NCBI RefSeq assembly: GCF_001552615.1
Contig: NZ_BCRN01000004.1
Location: 62,001-126,000 of the forward strand
Length of the DNA stretch: 64,000 nt
Direction of reading: 5' to 3'
Source of the DNA: Millisia brevis NBRC 105863
GTDB lineage: Bacteria; Actinomycetota; Actinomycetes; Mycobacteriales; Mycobacteriaceae
The notes below the pieces were generated by a model. That model was not told the DNA's origin. It did not search any database and was given only the letters and a program-made list of their open reading frames with translations. Both the position numbers and the translations under genes were made by a program. This document shows positions 17,972-26,976 of this stretch, in pieces; the first letter of the stretch is position 1; each line of letters begins with the position of its first letter.

Positions 17972-18991
17972 TCAGCCGGGCGCCGGTCCGGAGCTGCCGC
18001 GCACCACCAGTCGGGGGGCGAATCGGCGGACCCCGGGGGAGGCGCCGGCGCGAGTCGCCTCCAACAGATAGCCGACGGCGGCCTCGACGACCGCGGCATC
18101 GTCCCAGTCGACGGTGGTCAGGCCGGGGCCGGTCAGATCGCCCGGGGTGACGTTCTCGTAGCCGACGACGGTCAGGTCCCCCGGCACGCTCAGCCCGAGG
18201 GTTCGGGCGGCGCGCAGCGCGCCGAAGGCGAACGAGTCGGAGAAACAGAAGATCGCGGTCACGGGATCGTGGCCCGCCCGCGCGGCGCGCAGCGCCTCGG
18301 TCAGGTGGCCGGTGGTGGTCGCCGGGTCGGCGGTCGGCGGCGGGGTATGCACCACGGTGATCGCCATCCCGCGCCGGCGGGCCTCGGCGGCGACCAATAG
18401 TTCCGCCGGGCGATCGAGGGTGGTGGGTCGGGTCGGTACGGCTACCGCGATCGATCGGTGGCCGAGGGCGCCGAGATGGTCGAGGACGAGGGTGACGCCC
18501 GCCGGATTGTCGAAGACCATCGCGCCCGCGGACGGCGCGTGCCCCAGTCGATCGCCCAGGGCGAGCACCGGCAGGGTGCGGGCGGCCTGCTCCCAGATAT
18601 CGGACATCGGATCGAGCGGCGTGACCAGCAAGCCGTCGGGGCGCTGGGTGAGCAGCTGCCGCAGGATCGCCTCCTCGCGCTCCGGATTGCCGTCCGCGTC
18701 CGCGACGACGACATAGCGATCCCGGGCGTTGAGGGCCCGGGAGAGTTCGCCGACCAACGACTGCTGCCACAGATCCCGGGTGGAGCCGCAGAGCACCGCG
18801 ATGGTGCGGGAGCGGCCTCGGGCCAGCGCGGACGCGATCGGATCGATCTGATAGCCCAGGTCGGCCGCCGCCGCGCGGACCCGATCGACGGTGTCCGCGG
18901 AGCCCCGCTCGCCGCGCAGGGCGTAGGACACCGTCGCCGGCGCCAAACCCACGGCGTCGGCGACGTCCTGCAGCGTCGGACGCTTCGGCAC
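17972..18991 (-). CDS. LacI family transcriptional regulator
   Basis: 339 residues. The N-terminal helix-turn-helix and hinge (LQDVADAVGLAPATVSYALR, then RVRAAAADLGY) precede a periplasmic-binding-protein-like domain that binds a small effector. The GTG start is set by the motif position. It is divergent from the amidohydrolase gene, and two LacI-type palindromes lie between the two starts, so it probably represses that operon; the effector is unknown. Confidence 0.92.
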   Translation of the reverse strand: MPKRPTLQDVADAVGLAPATVSYALRGERGSADTVDRVRAAAADLGYQIDPIASALARGRSRTIAVLCGSTRDLWQQSLVGELSRALNARDRYVVVADADGNPEREEAILRQLLTQRPDGLLVTPLDPMSDIWEQAARTLPVLALGDRLGHAPSAGAMVFDNPAGVTLVLDHLGALGHRSIAVAVPTRPTTLDRPAELLVAAEARRRGMAITVVHTPPPTADPATTTGHLTEALRAARAGHDPVTAIFCFSDSFAFGALRAARTLGLSVPGDLTVVGYENVTPGDLTGPGLTTVDWDDAAVVEAAVGYLLEATRAGASPGVRRFAPRLVVRGSSGPAPG

Positions 18992-19023
18992 CCGGCCAGG
19001 ATAGTCGAGTTGCGCCGGCGATA

Positions 19024-19059
19024 GTGAAGCGTTTCACTCTTACATGTGAAGCGCTTCCC
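19024..19059. promoter_or_regulatory. Two LacI-type operators overlapping the amidohydrolase start
   Basis: GTGAAGCGTTTCAC (19024-19037) has perfect five-base arms. GAAGCGCTTC (19048-19057) is a perfect 10-bp palindrome inside the first codons of the amidohydrolase. Both match the usual LacI-family operator form with a central CG step. Binding would block both promoter and early transcription. Confidence 0.7.
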
Positions 19060-19996
19060 TCATCCGGTGACCGGGCAGCCGGTCGAGGCCGCCCCGGTGG
19101 TGGATTGCCACCAACATCTGTGGCCGCCGGCGCTGATCGAGGCATTGCGGGCGCGCAGCAGCGCGCCGCGGATGGTCGGCTGGGATCTGTACCTCGACGG
19201 TGAGCCCGTCTACCGGGTGCGGCCCGAGGACCACGATCCGGCCGCGCGGGCGGCGATCGACGCCGACGACGACATCGACGATGTGCTGTATTCGCTGTCC
19301 TGCCCCCTCGGGATCGAGTCGCTGCCTCCGGAACAGGCCGCCCCGCTGCTCGACGCCTGGCATCACCTCGCCGACGATCTCGCGCCGACCGCGACCGGCC
19401 ACGGGATCTGGGCCGCGGCCGGCCTGGTCGAACCCGACCCGAAGCATCTCGCCGCCGTGCTCGAGCATCCGCGGGTGCGCGGCCTGCAGATCCCCTCCGG
19501 AGCGATCGCCGATCCCGCCGCCCTCGACCATCTCGCCCCGCTGCTCGCCGTGGTCGAGGAGGCCGACCTGCCGGTCCTGGTGCACCCCGGCCCCGCGGCC
19601 GGCGCCCGCGACGTTCCGGGCTGGTGGCCCGCTCTCACCGCCTATCCGGCGGGCATGGCGGCGGCCTGGTTCGCCTGGCACGTCGCCGGGCGGGCGCTGC
19701 TGCCGGCGCTGCGCATCGCCTTCGTCGCCCTCGCCGGGCTCGCGCCCCTGCACCACGAGCGGCTCGACCAGCGCGGCGGCACGTTCGGCCGGATCGACCC
19801 GCACGTCTACTACGAGACCTCCTCCTACGGGCCGCGGGCGATCGACGCGATGGTCCGGGTGGTGGGCGTCGACCCCATCGTGCACGGCTCCGATCGCCCC
19901 TATGCCCTGCCCACCGACCCCGGACTCGGCGACGCGTTCTCCCGCGCGTTGTTTGTCACCAACCCCGCTCACCTGCTCCACGGAGGTTCTCGATGA
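19046..19996 (+). CDS. Amidohydrolase (amidohydrolase 2 family)
   Basis: 316 residues, a metal-dependent TIM-barrel hydrolase. Metal ligands visible are the HxH of VVDCHQHLWPP near the N-terminus, the His of VLVHPGPA, and the Asp of HGSDRPYA near the C-terminus. Family members hydrolyse or decarboxylate lactones and aromatic acids; the substrate here is unknown. GTG at 19046 gives the only N-terminus that keeps the full barrel, yet no ribosome-binding site precedes it, so the message may be leaderless. A GTG pair at about codon 19-20 is an alternative. The stop overlaps the next ATG as ATGA. Confidence 0.78.
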   Translation: MKRFPHPVTGQPVEAAPVVDCHQHLWPPALIEALRARSSAPRMVGWDLYLDGEPVYRVRPEDHDPAARAAIDADDDIDDVLYSLSCPLGIESLPPEQAAPLLDAWHHLADDLAPTATGHGIWAAAGLVEPDPKHLAAVLEHPRVRGLQIPSGAIADPAALDHLAPLLAVVEEADLPVLVHPGPAAGARDVPGWWPALTAYPAGMAAAWFAWHVAGRALLPALRIAFVALAGLAPLHHERLDQRGGTFGRIDPHVYYETSSYGPRAIDAMVRVVGVDPIVHGSDRPYALPTDPGLGDAFSRALFVTNPAHLLHGGSR

Positions 19997-20517
19997 CCGA
20001 GACGACCCCGGCCGCGTCCGCCGCGGCGGACCTGCCGCCGCTTCCCGGGCGGGTGCTGACCCCGGCCGAACTCAAACGCTGGGTGCGCCGGCTCGCCGAT
20101 CGGCCCGAGCTGTGGGAGCACCTGGTGCGACACGACACCGGCGGGCGGCATTTCGGGTCGCTCTACCGCGACGGTGACATCGACGTCTGGGTGCTCTGCT
20201 GGAATACCGTCGACGACACCGGCTGGCACGATCACGACACCAGCAGCGGCGCGGTGGCCGTCACGCGCGGCGCGGTGCACGAGAGCAGGCCGCGGCTCGG
20301 CGGGACCCCGCGCACCCGCACCGTCACCGCCGGTCGCGCCTTCGCCTTCGGCCCGGACCACATCCATCGGATGACCGGGGCGGTCGACGGGTCGGTTTCG
20401 CTGCACGCCTACTCCCCGCCGCTGTGGCGGATGGGGCAGTACTCGATCAGTCGCAGCGGATTGATGCGCCGGCTGCCGGTGTCCTACGCCGACGAACTGC
20501 GCCCGATCGGCGAATAG
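19993..20517 (+). CDS. Cupin protein, cysteine dioxygenase-like
   Basis: 174 residues with the cysteine dioxygenase-like cupin pattern: WHDHDTSSGAVAVTRGAVHE holds the HxH metal ligands and the conserved Gly, and FGPDHIHRMTG supplies the third His. The N-terminal helix (LTPAELKRWVRRLADRP) is also typical of the family. It likely binds Fe(II) and oxidises a thiol or related small acid. GGAGG at 19982-19986 and the ATGA overlap with the amidohydrolase show translational coupling. The 3' end overlaps the convergent lyase homologue by 34 bases. Confidence 0.8.
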   Translation: MTETTPAASAAADLPPLPGRVLTPAELKRWVRRLADRPELWEHLVRHDTGGRHFGSLYRDGDIDVWVLCWNTVDDTGWHDHDTSSGAVAVTRGAVHESRPRLGGTPRTRTVTAGRAFAFGPDHIHRMTGAVDGSVSLHAYSPPLWRMGQYSISRSGLMRRLPVSYADELRPIGE

Positions 20518-21998
20518 GTCGCGCATCGGCCGACCACCTCGGCCGCCGCCCGCAGCTCCGGGCCGAGCACATGGTCCTCCCGGATATCGGGCAACACCTC
20601 GGCCGCCGCGTCGTAGAGGGCCCGCGCCGGACCGGCCGCCGGCAGCCGGGTCGGCGCCAACCGCAGCGCCCGCACCGTGGTGACCAGCTCGCAGGCCAAC
20701 AGATCGCGGGCCGGTTCGATCAGCTCCAACGTCTGCCACGCCGACTGGGTCGAATGGCTGGCGTGCTCCTCCAGACCGAGCGCCACCACGGCGCGGCGAT
20801 GCGAGGACACCGTTGCGAGCGAGCCGGCGCGGGCCAGCAGGTCGGCGGTCAGGTACTCCACGATCAGCAGTCCCGAACTCGCCGCCGACTCGGCCGCCAG
20901 GAACGGGGGCAGTCCGCTGAGCCGGGGATCGAGCAGGGCGGACGTCCGGGCCACCGACAACGTCAGCACCGGCAATGCCGCGGCGCGGGCCGCGTCGAGG
21001 GTGCCGGCCAGCCGTTGGGTGAGGAATTGCCCGTGGTGCAGGGCGACCGCGTCGACCATCAACGGGTTCTCCGCCGCCCCGTCGATCTCCGCGGCCAGTG
21101 CGGCCTCGGCGGCGGCAAAGGCCTCCTCGGCGGCGCCGTGGGCCTGCGGGATCGTGCGCAGACCGAAGGGATCCTGCAGCCGCGCGGCCGGGCCGGGGGA
21201 GCCGATCAATGCGGCCATCCGGTCGGCGACCCCGGCGGCATGCGGATCGTTCTTCGCCGCGTGCACCCGACGGTCGTAGGCCTGGGGCGAGCCGCGCAGC
21301 GCCGCGTGCGAGAGCGCTCCGATCACCTCGGCGCAGCGGGCCAGCCGGGCCAGCGCGTCGATCGCGATCGAGCCGACCGCGGCGGTCAGCGCATTGCTGC
21401 TGATGAAGGGCAGCGCGTCGCCTGCGCCGATCGCGACCGGCGCGACCCCGCCCGACCGCCACGGCAGTTCCCCGGCGAGGGTCAGCGCCAGCTGGGCGAG
21501 CACCGTCAGATCGGCGGTGCCGATACCGCCGTAGGCGTGCAGCCCGGGGATCGCGCCGCGGTCGAGCGCGGCCGCCAGGGCTCGGATCAGGTCGGGGTGG
21601 ACGCCCGCGCCGCCGCGCAGCAGCTGGTGCAGCCGGATCACCATGGTCGCGCGCGCGATGCCGTCGTCGAGTTGTGGCCCGAACCCGGCCGCGTGGCTGC
21701 GCAGCAGTCGGCGCGCGTGGCCGGTCGGGGTGTCGTCCGGGTCGACGGCAACGTGCCGCAGCGCGCCGACCCCGGTGGTCAGGCCGTAGACCGAGCCGGT
21801 GGCGCGGGCGGCCTCGAGGTGGCCGCGGGCCCGATCGGCGAGGGCCAGGTGGCCGTCGCCGACCGTGGTGCGCACGACGGTGGGGTCGACGGCGAAGGCG
21901 GCGACCAGCCGCGGGCCGAGCTCGGCGTCGGCGACGTGGGCGAACGGCCGATCCTCCGGGATCTCACCGGGGAGTTGCCCGGAGCGGTGGTCGGCCAT
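20484..21998 (-). CDS. Aromatic amino acid ammonia-lyase homologue lacking the MIO triad
   Basis: About 504 residues with the full length and fold landmarks of histidine/phenylalanine ammonia-lyases: YGLTTGVGALR near residue 71, then ENPLMVDAVALHHGQF and LGLEEHASHSTQSA. However the catalytic loop normally written GSVGASGDLAPLA reads GGIGTADLTVLA (about residues 158-169). The Ala-Ser-Gly that cyclises into the MIO cofactor is replaced by Thr-Ala and one residue is missing. The usual DPYSLR is DPFGLR, so an active-site Tyr is Phe. Normal ammonia-lyase chemistry is therefore unlikely. The ATG at 21998 is chosen by homology; an ATG at 22040 is possible. Confidence 0.82.
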   Translation of the reverse strand: MADHRSGQLPGEIPEDRPFAHVADAELGPRLVAAFAVDPTVVRTTVGDGHLALADRARGHLEAARATGSVYGLTTGVGALRHVAVDPDDTPTGHARRLLRSHAAGFGPQLDDGIARATMVIRLHQLLRGGAGVHPDLIRALAAALDRGAIPGLHAYGGIGTADLTVLAQLALTLAGELPWRSGGVAPVAIGAGDALPFISSNALTAAVGSIAIDALARLARCAEVIGALSHAALRGSPQAYDRRVHAAKNDPHAAGVADRMAALIGSPGPAARLQDPFGLRTIPQAHGAAEEAFAAAEAALAAEIDGAAENPLMVDAVALHHGQFLTQRLAGTLDAARAAALPVLTLSVARTSALLDPRLSGLPPFLAAESAASSGLLIVEYLTADLLARAGSLATVSSHRRAVVALGLEEHASHSTQSAWQTLELIEPARDLLACELVTTVRALRLAPTRLPAAGPARALYDAAAEVLPDIREDHVLGPELRAAAEVVGRCATYSPIGRSSSA

Positions 21999-22045
21999 GG
22001 ACGGACATCGTAGGCGCGTCGGCGCCGGTCGGCCCGGCAACGAAA

Positions 22046-22079
22046 TGTGGCCCCGCTGCCGTGAGGAAGCGGGGCCACA
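22046..22079. terminator. Terminator downstream of greA
   Basis: Twelve-base perfect arms TGTGGCCCCGCT (22046-22057) and AGCGGGGCCACA (22068-22079) with a ten-base loop. On the minus strand it follows the greA stop by about 75 bases and is followed by TTTCGTT. Confidence 0.75.
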
Positions 22080-22154
22080 AAGGGTACTGCGGGACGCGGG
22101 GGATCGGGGGGCGGTGCGGACGCCCTCGTGTCGACGCCCGCTCCGATGGGACGG

Positions 22155-22649
22155 CTACGGGCTGTACGGCTCCGCGCTGACCAGCGTCACCTTCATCGTC
22201 TTGCCCGACGGCAGCAGGTACTCGCGCGTATCGCCGACGGCGGCGTTGATCAACGCGGCGCCGAGCGGGGAGTTGGGCGAGTAGACCTCGAGCTTGCCGT
22301 CGCTGGCGCCCTGCTCGCGGGTGGCGATCAGGAAGGTCTCGGTGTCGGTCTCGTCACCGTCGTAGTACACCTTGACCACGGATCCGGGCAGCGCGACACC
22401 GGACTGGGTGGGCGCCTCGCCGACCTTGGCGTTGTTCAGCAGTTCCTGGAGCTGACGAATGCGGGCTTCCTGCTGGCCCTGCTCCTCGCGCGCGGCATGG
22501 TAGCCACCGTTCTCCTTGAGGTCGCCCTCCTCGCGCCGCTCATTGATCTCGGCTGCGATTACCGGCCGATTGGCGATGAGCTGGTCGAGCTCTCCCTTGA
22601 GTCTGTCGTGCGACTCGCGGGTCAACCACGTCACCTGCGTCTCGGTCAT
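22155..22649 (-). CDS. greA: Transcription elongation factor GreA
   Basis: 164 residues. The N-terminal coiled coil (about residues 12-75) carries the acidic tip [20 protein letters not shown], which reaches into the RNA polymerase secondary channel and promotes cleavage of backtracked transcripts. The C-terminal FKBP-like domain ends with [14 protein letters not shown] and the [11 protein letters not shown] strand. ATG at 22649 has AGGAGA upstream. Position beside DUF4307 and mca matches mycobacteria. Confidence 0.97.
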   Translation of the reverse strand: MTETQVTWLTRESHDRLKGELDQLIANRPVIAAEINERREEGDLKENGGYHAAREEQGQQEARIRQLQELLNNAKVGEAPTQSGVALPGSVVKVYYDGDETDTETFLIATREQGASDGKLEVYSPNSPLGAALINAAVGDTREYLLPSGKTMKVTLVSAEPYSP

Positions 22650-22765
22650 CTCGGTCTCCTTCGGTCCTTGACGGGCACGATCCCGTCGCATGGCGTTCGG
22701 CCGCCCGCACCCGGAGCGCGGTCCGTGTCTCGTGTCCTTCGCCCCGCGGCCATAAACGCACCAAA

Positions 22766-22835
22766 CCCGGTCGGTCCCGACCGGGAAAACTACTGCGAAT
22801 GCAGCAATACACGGCTCCCGCGTGGAGCCGTGTAT
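22766..22835. terminator. Tandem hairpins between greA and DUF4307
   Basis: Two hairpins in series: CCCGGTCGG/CCGACCGGG (22766-22785, tight loop, flanked by AAAA and TTT on either strand) and ATACACGGCTC/GAGCCGTGTAT (22807-22817 and 22825-22835, seven-base loop). They lie after DUF4307 and before greA on the minus strand, so the most likely role is termination after DUF4307. Confidence 0.6.
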
Positions 22836-22906
22836 CGATAGATCGTACCACGCAGCGGGAATTCCCCAGGTCGACGACTATTCGATACCGTCCCGTGACC
22901 GGGGAT

Positions 22907-23404
22907 TCAGCTCGTTTCGGTGAGATAGGCGGGCACCGTATCGCCGCAGCCGTACAGGTCGGCCATTCCGGGCGGTGCCGAGGTCGCGATGCGGGTGGTC
23001 AACTCGACGGTCTTGCCCTCGGTCGGGCGAATCAGCACCTCGCGGCGGCCGGTTTCCGACCCGTCGCGCGAGCGCGCGCGCACCACGCAGCTGACCGGCT
23101 GGGAGGGGTCGTCGCGGGTCACCAGGATCTGGACGTCGATCGCGTTGTCGTCGACCACCTGGTACGACACGGTCTCGCCGGAGACGGCTTCGTCGGTGAA
23201 CAGTCGGTAGGCCAGGAATGCCACCGCGACGAGCAGGGCGATCAGGCCGACGCCGAGGATGACCGCCAGTACCCGGCCGGTCGCGCGGGAGGTCGGGTAT
23301 CGGCCCGCGGGCGGCTGCTGCGGGCCGCCGGCCGATCGGGAAGCGCCCGTGGTCGGGCGCGGATCGGGGACCGGCGAGGTGTCGGCGTCGGAAGGTGAAC
23401 TCAT
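22907..23404 (-). CDS. DUF4307 membrane protein
   Basis: 165 residues. A proline-rich cytoplasmic N-terminus is followed by one membrane helix (about residues 46-68, VLAVILGVGLIALLVAVAFL) and an extracytoplasmic beta-rich domain with a Cys pair (VSCVVRARSR, LYGCGDTVP). This architecture and the place between greA and mca match the actinobacterial DUF4307 family. Function is unknown. It is divergent from mca. Confidence 0.88.
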   Translation of the reverse strand: MSSPSDADTSPVPDPRPTTGASRSAGGPQQPPAGRYPTSRATGRVLAVILGVGLIALLVAVAFLAYRLFTDEAVSGETVSYQVVDDNAIDVQILVTRDDPSQPVSCVVRARSRDGSETGRREVLIRPTEGKTVELTTRIATSAPPGMADLYGCGDTVPAYLTETS

Positions 23405-23443
23405 CGCCCGTCAACCCTATCGACGCCCCCGCGGGCGGTGCGC

Positions 23444-23482
23444 GCCGGCCCCGGTTCCGCCGGCCGAACGCCCGGGGCCGGC
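23444..23482. repeat. Inverted repeat between DUF4307 and mca
   Basis: Arms GCCGGCCCCGG (23444-23454) and CCGGGGCCGGC (23472-23482) are perfect over 11 bases with a 17-base loop that itself contains CCGGCCG. It lies between two divergent genes, where a terminator is not expected; its role is unclear. Confidence 0.4.
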
Positions 23483-23616
23483 CCGCGAGTGGCGCCCGCG
23501 CCCGCAGGTGGAACTATTGACAGCAGGACCCTCGCGCCCCACGGGGCGGACGGGGCGGGGTCGGGTGGACCCCGATGGCCGCGACGAGACGGCGGAGAGG
23601 ACGACGAGGAGTCGAC

Positions 23617-24510
23617 GTGGGCGGATTTCGGCTGATGGCGGTGCATGCTCACCCGGACGACGAGTCGAGCAAGGGCGCCGCGACGATGGCGCGGTACGCC
23701 GCCGAGGGCCACGACGTGCTCGTGGTGACCCTGACCGGTGGTGAGCGCGGGGACATTCTGAATCCGGCGATGGACATCGCGGGGGTGCGCGACAATCTCC
23801 CGACGATTCGCCGGGAGGAGATGGCGCAGGCCGCGCACATCCTCGGGGTGCGACAGATGTGGTTGGGCTACGTCGACTCGGGCCTGCCCGAGGGCGATCC
23901 GCTGCCGCCGCTGCCGGACGGCTGCTTCGCGAAGGTGCCGCTCGAGGTGTCGACCGAGGCGCTGGTACGGGTGGTGCGGGAGTTCCGGCCCCATGTCATC
24001 ACCACCTACGACGAGAACGGCGGCTATCCGCACCCGGATCACATCCGCTGCCACGAGGTCTCCGTCGCCGCCTTCGACGCCGCCGGCGACCCGGACCGCT
24101 TCCCGGACGCCGGGCCGGTCTGGGAGCCGAAGAAGCTCTACTACGTGCACGGCTTCCTGCGGCAGCGCATGCAGATCCTCAACGACGCCGCGGTGGCCGC
24201 GGGTCGGGTCGGTCCCTACGCGGAGTGGCTCGAGAAGTGGCCGGCCGAGCGCGGCCGGCTGCTGGATCGGGTGACCACCCGCGTCGACAGCGCCGACTAC
24301 TTCGATCGCCGCGATGCCGCCCTGCTGGCACATCGGACGCAGATCGACCCGAACGGGTTGTTCTTCGCGTCGCCCATCGACGACCAGAAGGAGTTCTGGC
24401 CGACCGAGGAGTTCGAACTGGCCGCCACCCGCGTGCCGTCCGCGCTTCCGGAGACCGACCTGTTCGCCGGGCTCGACCCGAGCGACGCAACCGACGGGGA
24501 GAACTGGTGA
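23617..24510 (+). CDS. mca: Mycothiol S-conjugate amidase
   Basis: 297 residues, LmbE/PIG-L-type zinc hydrolase. The zinc-binding AHPDDES motif lies near the N-terminus (about residues 10-16) and HPDH supplies the later His. [12 protein letters not shown] is the Mca/MshB signature. It cleaves mycothiol conjugates of electrophiles into GlcN-Ins and a mercapturic acid for export, so the organism makes mycothiol. GTG at 23617 follows GGAG by five bases; an ATG at 23575 would add only Arg-rich sequence. The stop overlaps the next GTG. Confidence 0.95.
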   Translation: MGGFRLMAVHAHPDDESSKGAATMARYAAEGHDVLVVTLTGGERGDILNPAMDIAGVRDNLPTIRREEMAQAAHILGVRQMWLGYVDSGLPEGDPLPPLPDGCFAKVPLEVSTEALVRVVREFRPHVITTYDENGGYPHPDHIRCHEVSVAAFDAAGDPDRFPDAGPVWEPKKLYYVHGFLRQRMQILNDAAVAAGRVGPYAEWLEKWPAERGRLLDRVTTRVDSADYFDRRDAALLAHRTQIDPNGLFFASPIDDQKEFWPTEEFELAATRVPSALPETDLFAGLDPSDATDGENW

Positions 24511-24791
24511 CCATCGCGTCGACCATGACGCTGGCCGCCACCGAGGCGGCACTGATCCTTGCCCAGAATCCGAACGAGACGGGTCCCGAATTCGGCAAGG
24601 CGTCGCCGTTCGGCCTGGTGGTCATCCTCTGTCTGCTCGCGGCCACCGCTCTGCTGATCCGATCGATGAATTCGCGGCTGCGCAAGCTGCCGACGACCTT
24701 CGACCGCGACTTCCCGGCCAGCGACCAGGCCGCCGACGAGGGCACCGATCGCGGTGGCGTCGACGATCAGCGCGGGGTCGCCCGCGAGTAG
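24507..24791 (+). CDS. Small membrane protein downstream of mca
   Basis: 94 residues with one hydrophobic helix (about residues 33-51, [19 protein letters not shown]) and then a basic stretch and an acidic tail. It overlaps the mca stop as GTGA, so the two are co-translated. A protein of this kind occupies the same place after mca in mycobacteria. No function is known. Confidence 0.8.
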   Translation: MTIASTMTLAATEAALILAQNPNETGPEFGKASPFGLVVILCLLAATALLIRSMNSRLRKLPTTFDRDFPASDQAADEGTDRGGVDDQRGVARE

Positions 24792-24938
24792 TCGGCGCGA
24801 TGACGGTCACGCCCATGCGTGACCGTTATGCCCGATTCTTGGTCATTCGTCCGATCGGTGGTCCCACTCCGACACGGGACCCACCGCCCGACGCGTTCCG
24901 GGCGGCGTACTCTGATTGGTCGTGTTGAAGGTGGAACG

Positions 24939-25742
24939 ATGTGCGCTTTTCGGCGCCGAACGGGGCGGTTGCCGGTGAAGGTCGGAGGGCTGGCGTACTC
25001 GATCTACGAGCGGCGATTGCTCGACAGCCTCGATGGCCTGTCGCATCCCGCCCACGTCGCGGTGATGTGTGACGGCAATCGGCGGTGGGCCAAGGAGAAC
25101 GGCTTCACCGACGTCAGCGACGGCCATCGGATGGGTGCGGTCAAGGTCGCCGAGCTGGTCTCCTGGTGCGAGGCCGCCGCGGTCGGCACCGTCACGATCT
25201 ACCTGCTGTCCACCGAGAACCTGCAGCGCGACCCCGACGAGCTGGTCTCGCTGCTCGAGATCATCACCGACGTCGTCGAGGAACTGAGCGGTCCCGAGCA
25301 GAACTCGACGGTCAAGATCGTCGGTGCGCTCGATCTGCTGCCCGCCGAATCCGCCCGCCGGCTCACCGAGGCCGCGGAGCGCACGATCGGCCGCAGCGGC
25401 GTGCATGTCAACGTCGCGGTGGGCTACGGCGGCCGCCAGGAGATCGTCGACGCGGTCCGCTCCCTGGTCGCCAACAACATCGCCGCCGGCTACAGCGGCT
25501 CCGAACTGGTCGAACGGATCACCGGGCCGGCGATCGCCGCCCACCTGTACACCTCGGGTCAGCCCGACCCGGATCTGGTGATCCGCACCTCCGGCGAGCA
25601 GCGCCTCTCCGGGTTCCTGCTCTGGCAGAGCGCCTACTCGGAGATCTGGTTCACCGAGGTCTACTGGCCGGAGTTCCGGCGGGTCGACTTCCTGCGGGCC
25701 CTGCGCGACTTCGGCGCCCGGCACCGCCGCTTCGGCAAGTAG
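24939..25742 (+). CDS. Short-chain Z-isoprenyl diphosphate synthase (cis-prenyltransferase)
   Basis: About 267 residues of the UppS family. HVAVMCDGNRRWAKENG carries the catalytic Asp and diphosphate-binding Arg; later landmarks are STENLQRDPDEL, VAVGYGGRQEI and the long IRTSGEQRLSGFLLWQSAYS block. This gene order matches the mycobacterial Z,E-farnesyl diphosphate synthase, which feeds decaprenyl phosphate synthesis. ATG at 24939 has AAGGTGG upstream; GTG at 24975 gives a length closer to homologues and remains possible. Confidence 0.9.
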   Translation: MCAFRRRTGRLPVKVGGLAYSIYERRLLDSLDGLSHPAHVAVMCDGNRRWAKENGFTDVSDGHRMGAVKVAELVSWCEAAAVGTVTIYLLSTENLQRDPDELVSLLEIITDVVEELSGPEQNSTVKIVGALDLLPAESARRLTEAAERTIGRSGVHVNVAVGYGGRQEIVDAVRSLVANNIAAGYSGSELVERITGPAIAAHLYTSGQPDPDLVIRTSGEQRLSGFLLWQSAYSEIWFTEVYWPEFRRVDFLRALRDFGARHRRFGK

Positions 25743-25786
25743 CCGGCCCACTCCCGACCCCTCCCGCCCCGGCCCGGCGCGGGCGG

Positions 25787-26710
25787 TCAGAGCTTGCGCA
25801 GCCGCAGCCGGTTGATCGAGTGGTCGGAGTCCTTCCGCAGGACCAGCGTCGCGCGCGGGCGGGTCGGCAGGATGTTCTCCACCAGGTTCGGTCGGTTGAT
25901 CGAATGCCAGATGTCCTCGGCGGCCAGGGTCGCCTGCTCGTCGGTCAACGTCGAGTAGTGATGGAAATGCGAGCGCGGATCGGCGAAGCCGGTCTTGCGC
26001 AGCGACAGGAACCGGGTGACGTACCAGGCCTCGATGTCCTCGATCCGCGCGTCGACGTAGATCGAGAAGTCGAACAGGTCCGAGACCATCAGCCGCGGCC
26101 CGGACTGCAACACGTTGAGACCCTCGACGATCAGCACGTCCGGCCGCCGCACGGTGTGCACCTCGCCCGGCACGATGTCGTAGGTGACGTGCGAGTAGAC
26201 CGGCGCGTCGACCTCGCCGACGCCGGACTTGACCTCGGTGACGAAGCGCAGCAGCTTGCGCCGGTCGTAGCTCTCCGGGAAGCCCTTGCGATGCATGATG
26301 CCGCGCCGCATCAACTCGTTGGTCGGGTAGAGAAAACCGTCGGTGGTGACCAGATCGACCCGGGTGTGCTGCTCCCACCGGGCCAGCAGCGAACGCAGCA
26401 CGCGCGCGGTGGTCGACTTGCCGACCGCGACGCTGCCGGCGATACCGATCACGAAGGGCACCTGGCGGGTGGGCACGGTCTCCCCGAGGAAGGTCGCCGT
26501 CGCCGCGAAGAGGCGGCGTTTGGCCGCGATCTGCAGGTGGATCAGTCGGGCCAGCGGCAGGTAGACCTCGGCGACCTCGACCAGGTCGATCTGTTCACCG
26601 AGGCCGCGCAGCTTGGCCAATTCCTCCTCGGTCAGATCCAGGGGGGTCTGCCGGCGCAGCGTGCGCCAGTGCTCGCGGGTGAATTCGAGATAGGGGCTGG
26701 TATCGCGCAC
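25787..26710 (-). CDS. coaA: Type I pantothenate kinase
   Basis: 307 residues. The P-loop [12 protein letters not shown] lies at about residues 89-100, and the pantothenate and feedback-site regions are recognisable ([38 protein letters not shown]). It phosphorylates pantothenate, the first committed step to coenzyme A. The start is GTG at 26710 with only a weak ribosome-binding site. It is convergent with the prenyl synthase and divergent from glyA. Confidence 0.96.
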   Translation of the reverse strand: MRDTSPYLEFTREHWRTLRRQTPLDLTEEELAKLRGLGEQIDLVEVAEVYLPLARLIHLQIAAKRRLFAATATFLGETVPTRQVPFVIGIAGSVAVGKSTTARVLRSLLARWEQHTRVDLVTTDGFLYPTNELMRRGIMHRKGFPESYDRRKLLRFVTEVKSGVGEVDAPVYSHVTYDIVPGEVHTVRRPDVLIVEGLNVLQSGPRLMVSDLFDFSIYVDARIEDIEAWYVTRFLSLRKTGFADPRSHFHHYSTLTDEQATLAAEDIWHSINRPNLVENILPTRPRATLVLRKDSDHSINRLRLRKL

Positions 26711-26898
26711 GAATCAGCAACTCGTGCAGCAGCGGGATACCGGGCGGCCGCCGGCGCAACGGTCGCTCGCGGACAACGGGCTCCGCGGGTCGCCCGCAGG
26801 TGCTTCGGCCATGGCGGCATTGTTCACCCCGGTGCCGGTGCGGGGGCACACGGGGTCGCTCCGCAGAGTCCGATTCGAACCGGACGAAGAGCCGGCCA

Positions 26899-26943
26899 TA
26901 CAATCGGAAAGGTTGAGTTCCGTACACCCGTCCGTTCGGGTGT
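26899..26943 (+). promoter_or_regulatory. Possible glyA promoter and leader hairpin
   Basis: TACAAT at 26899-26904 is a good -10-like hexamer 73 bases upstream of glyA. Downstream, ACACCCG (26924-26930) and CGGGTGT (26937-26943) form a seven-base stem with a six-base loop. I recognise no known riboswitch. Confidence 0.35.
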
Positions 26944-26976
26944 GCTTCCCCGCCGTCTACCCCGGGAGTCGCCCGT

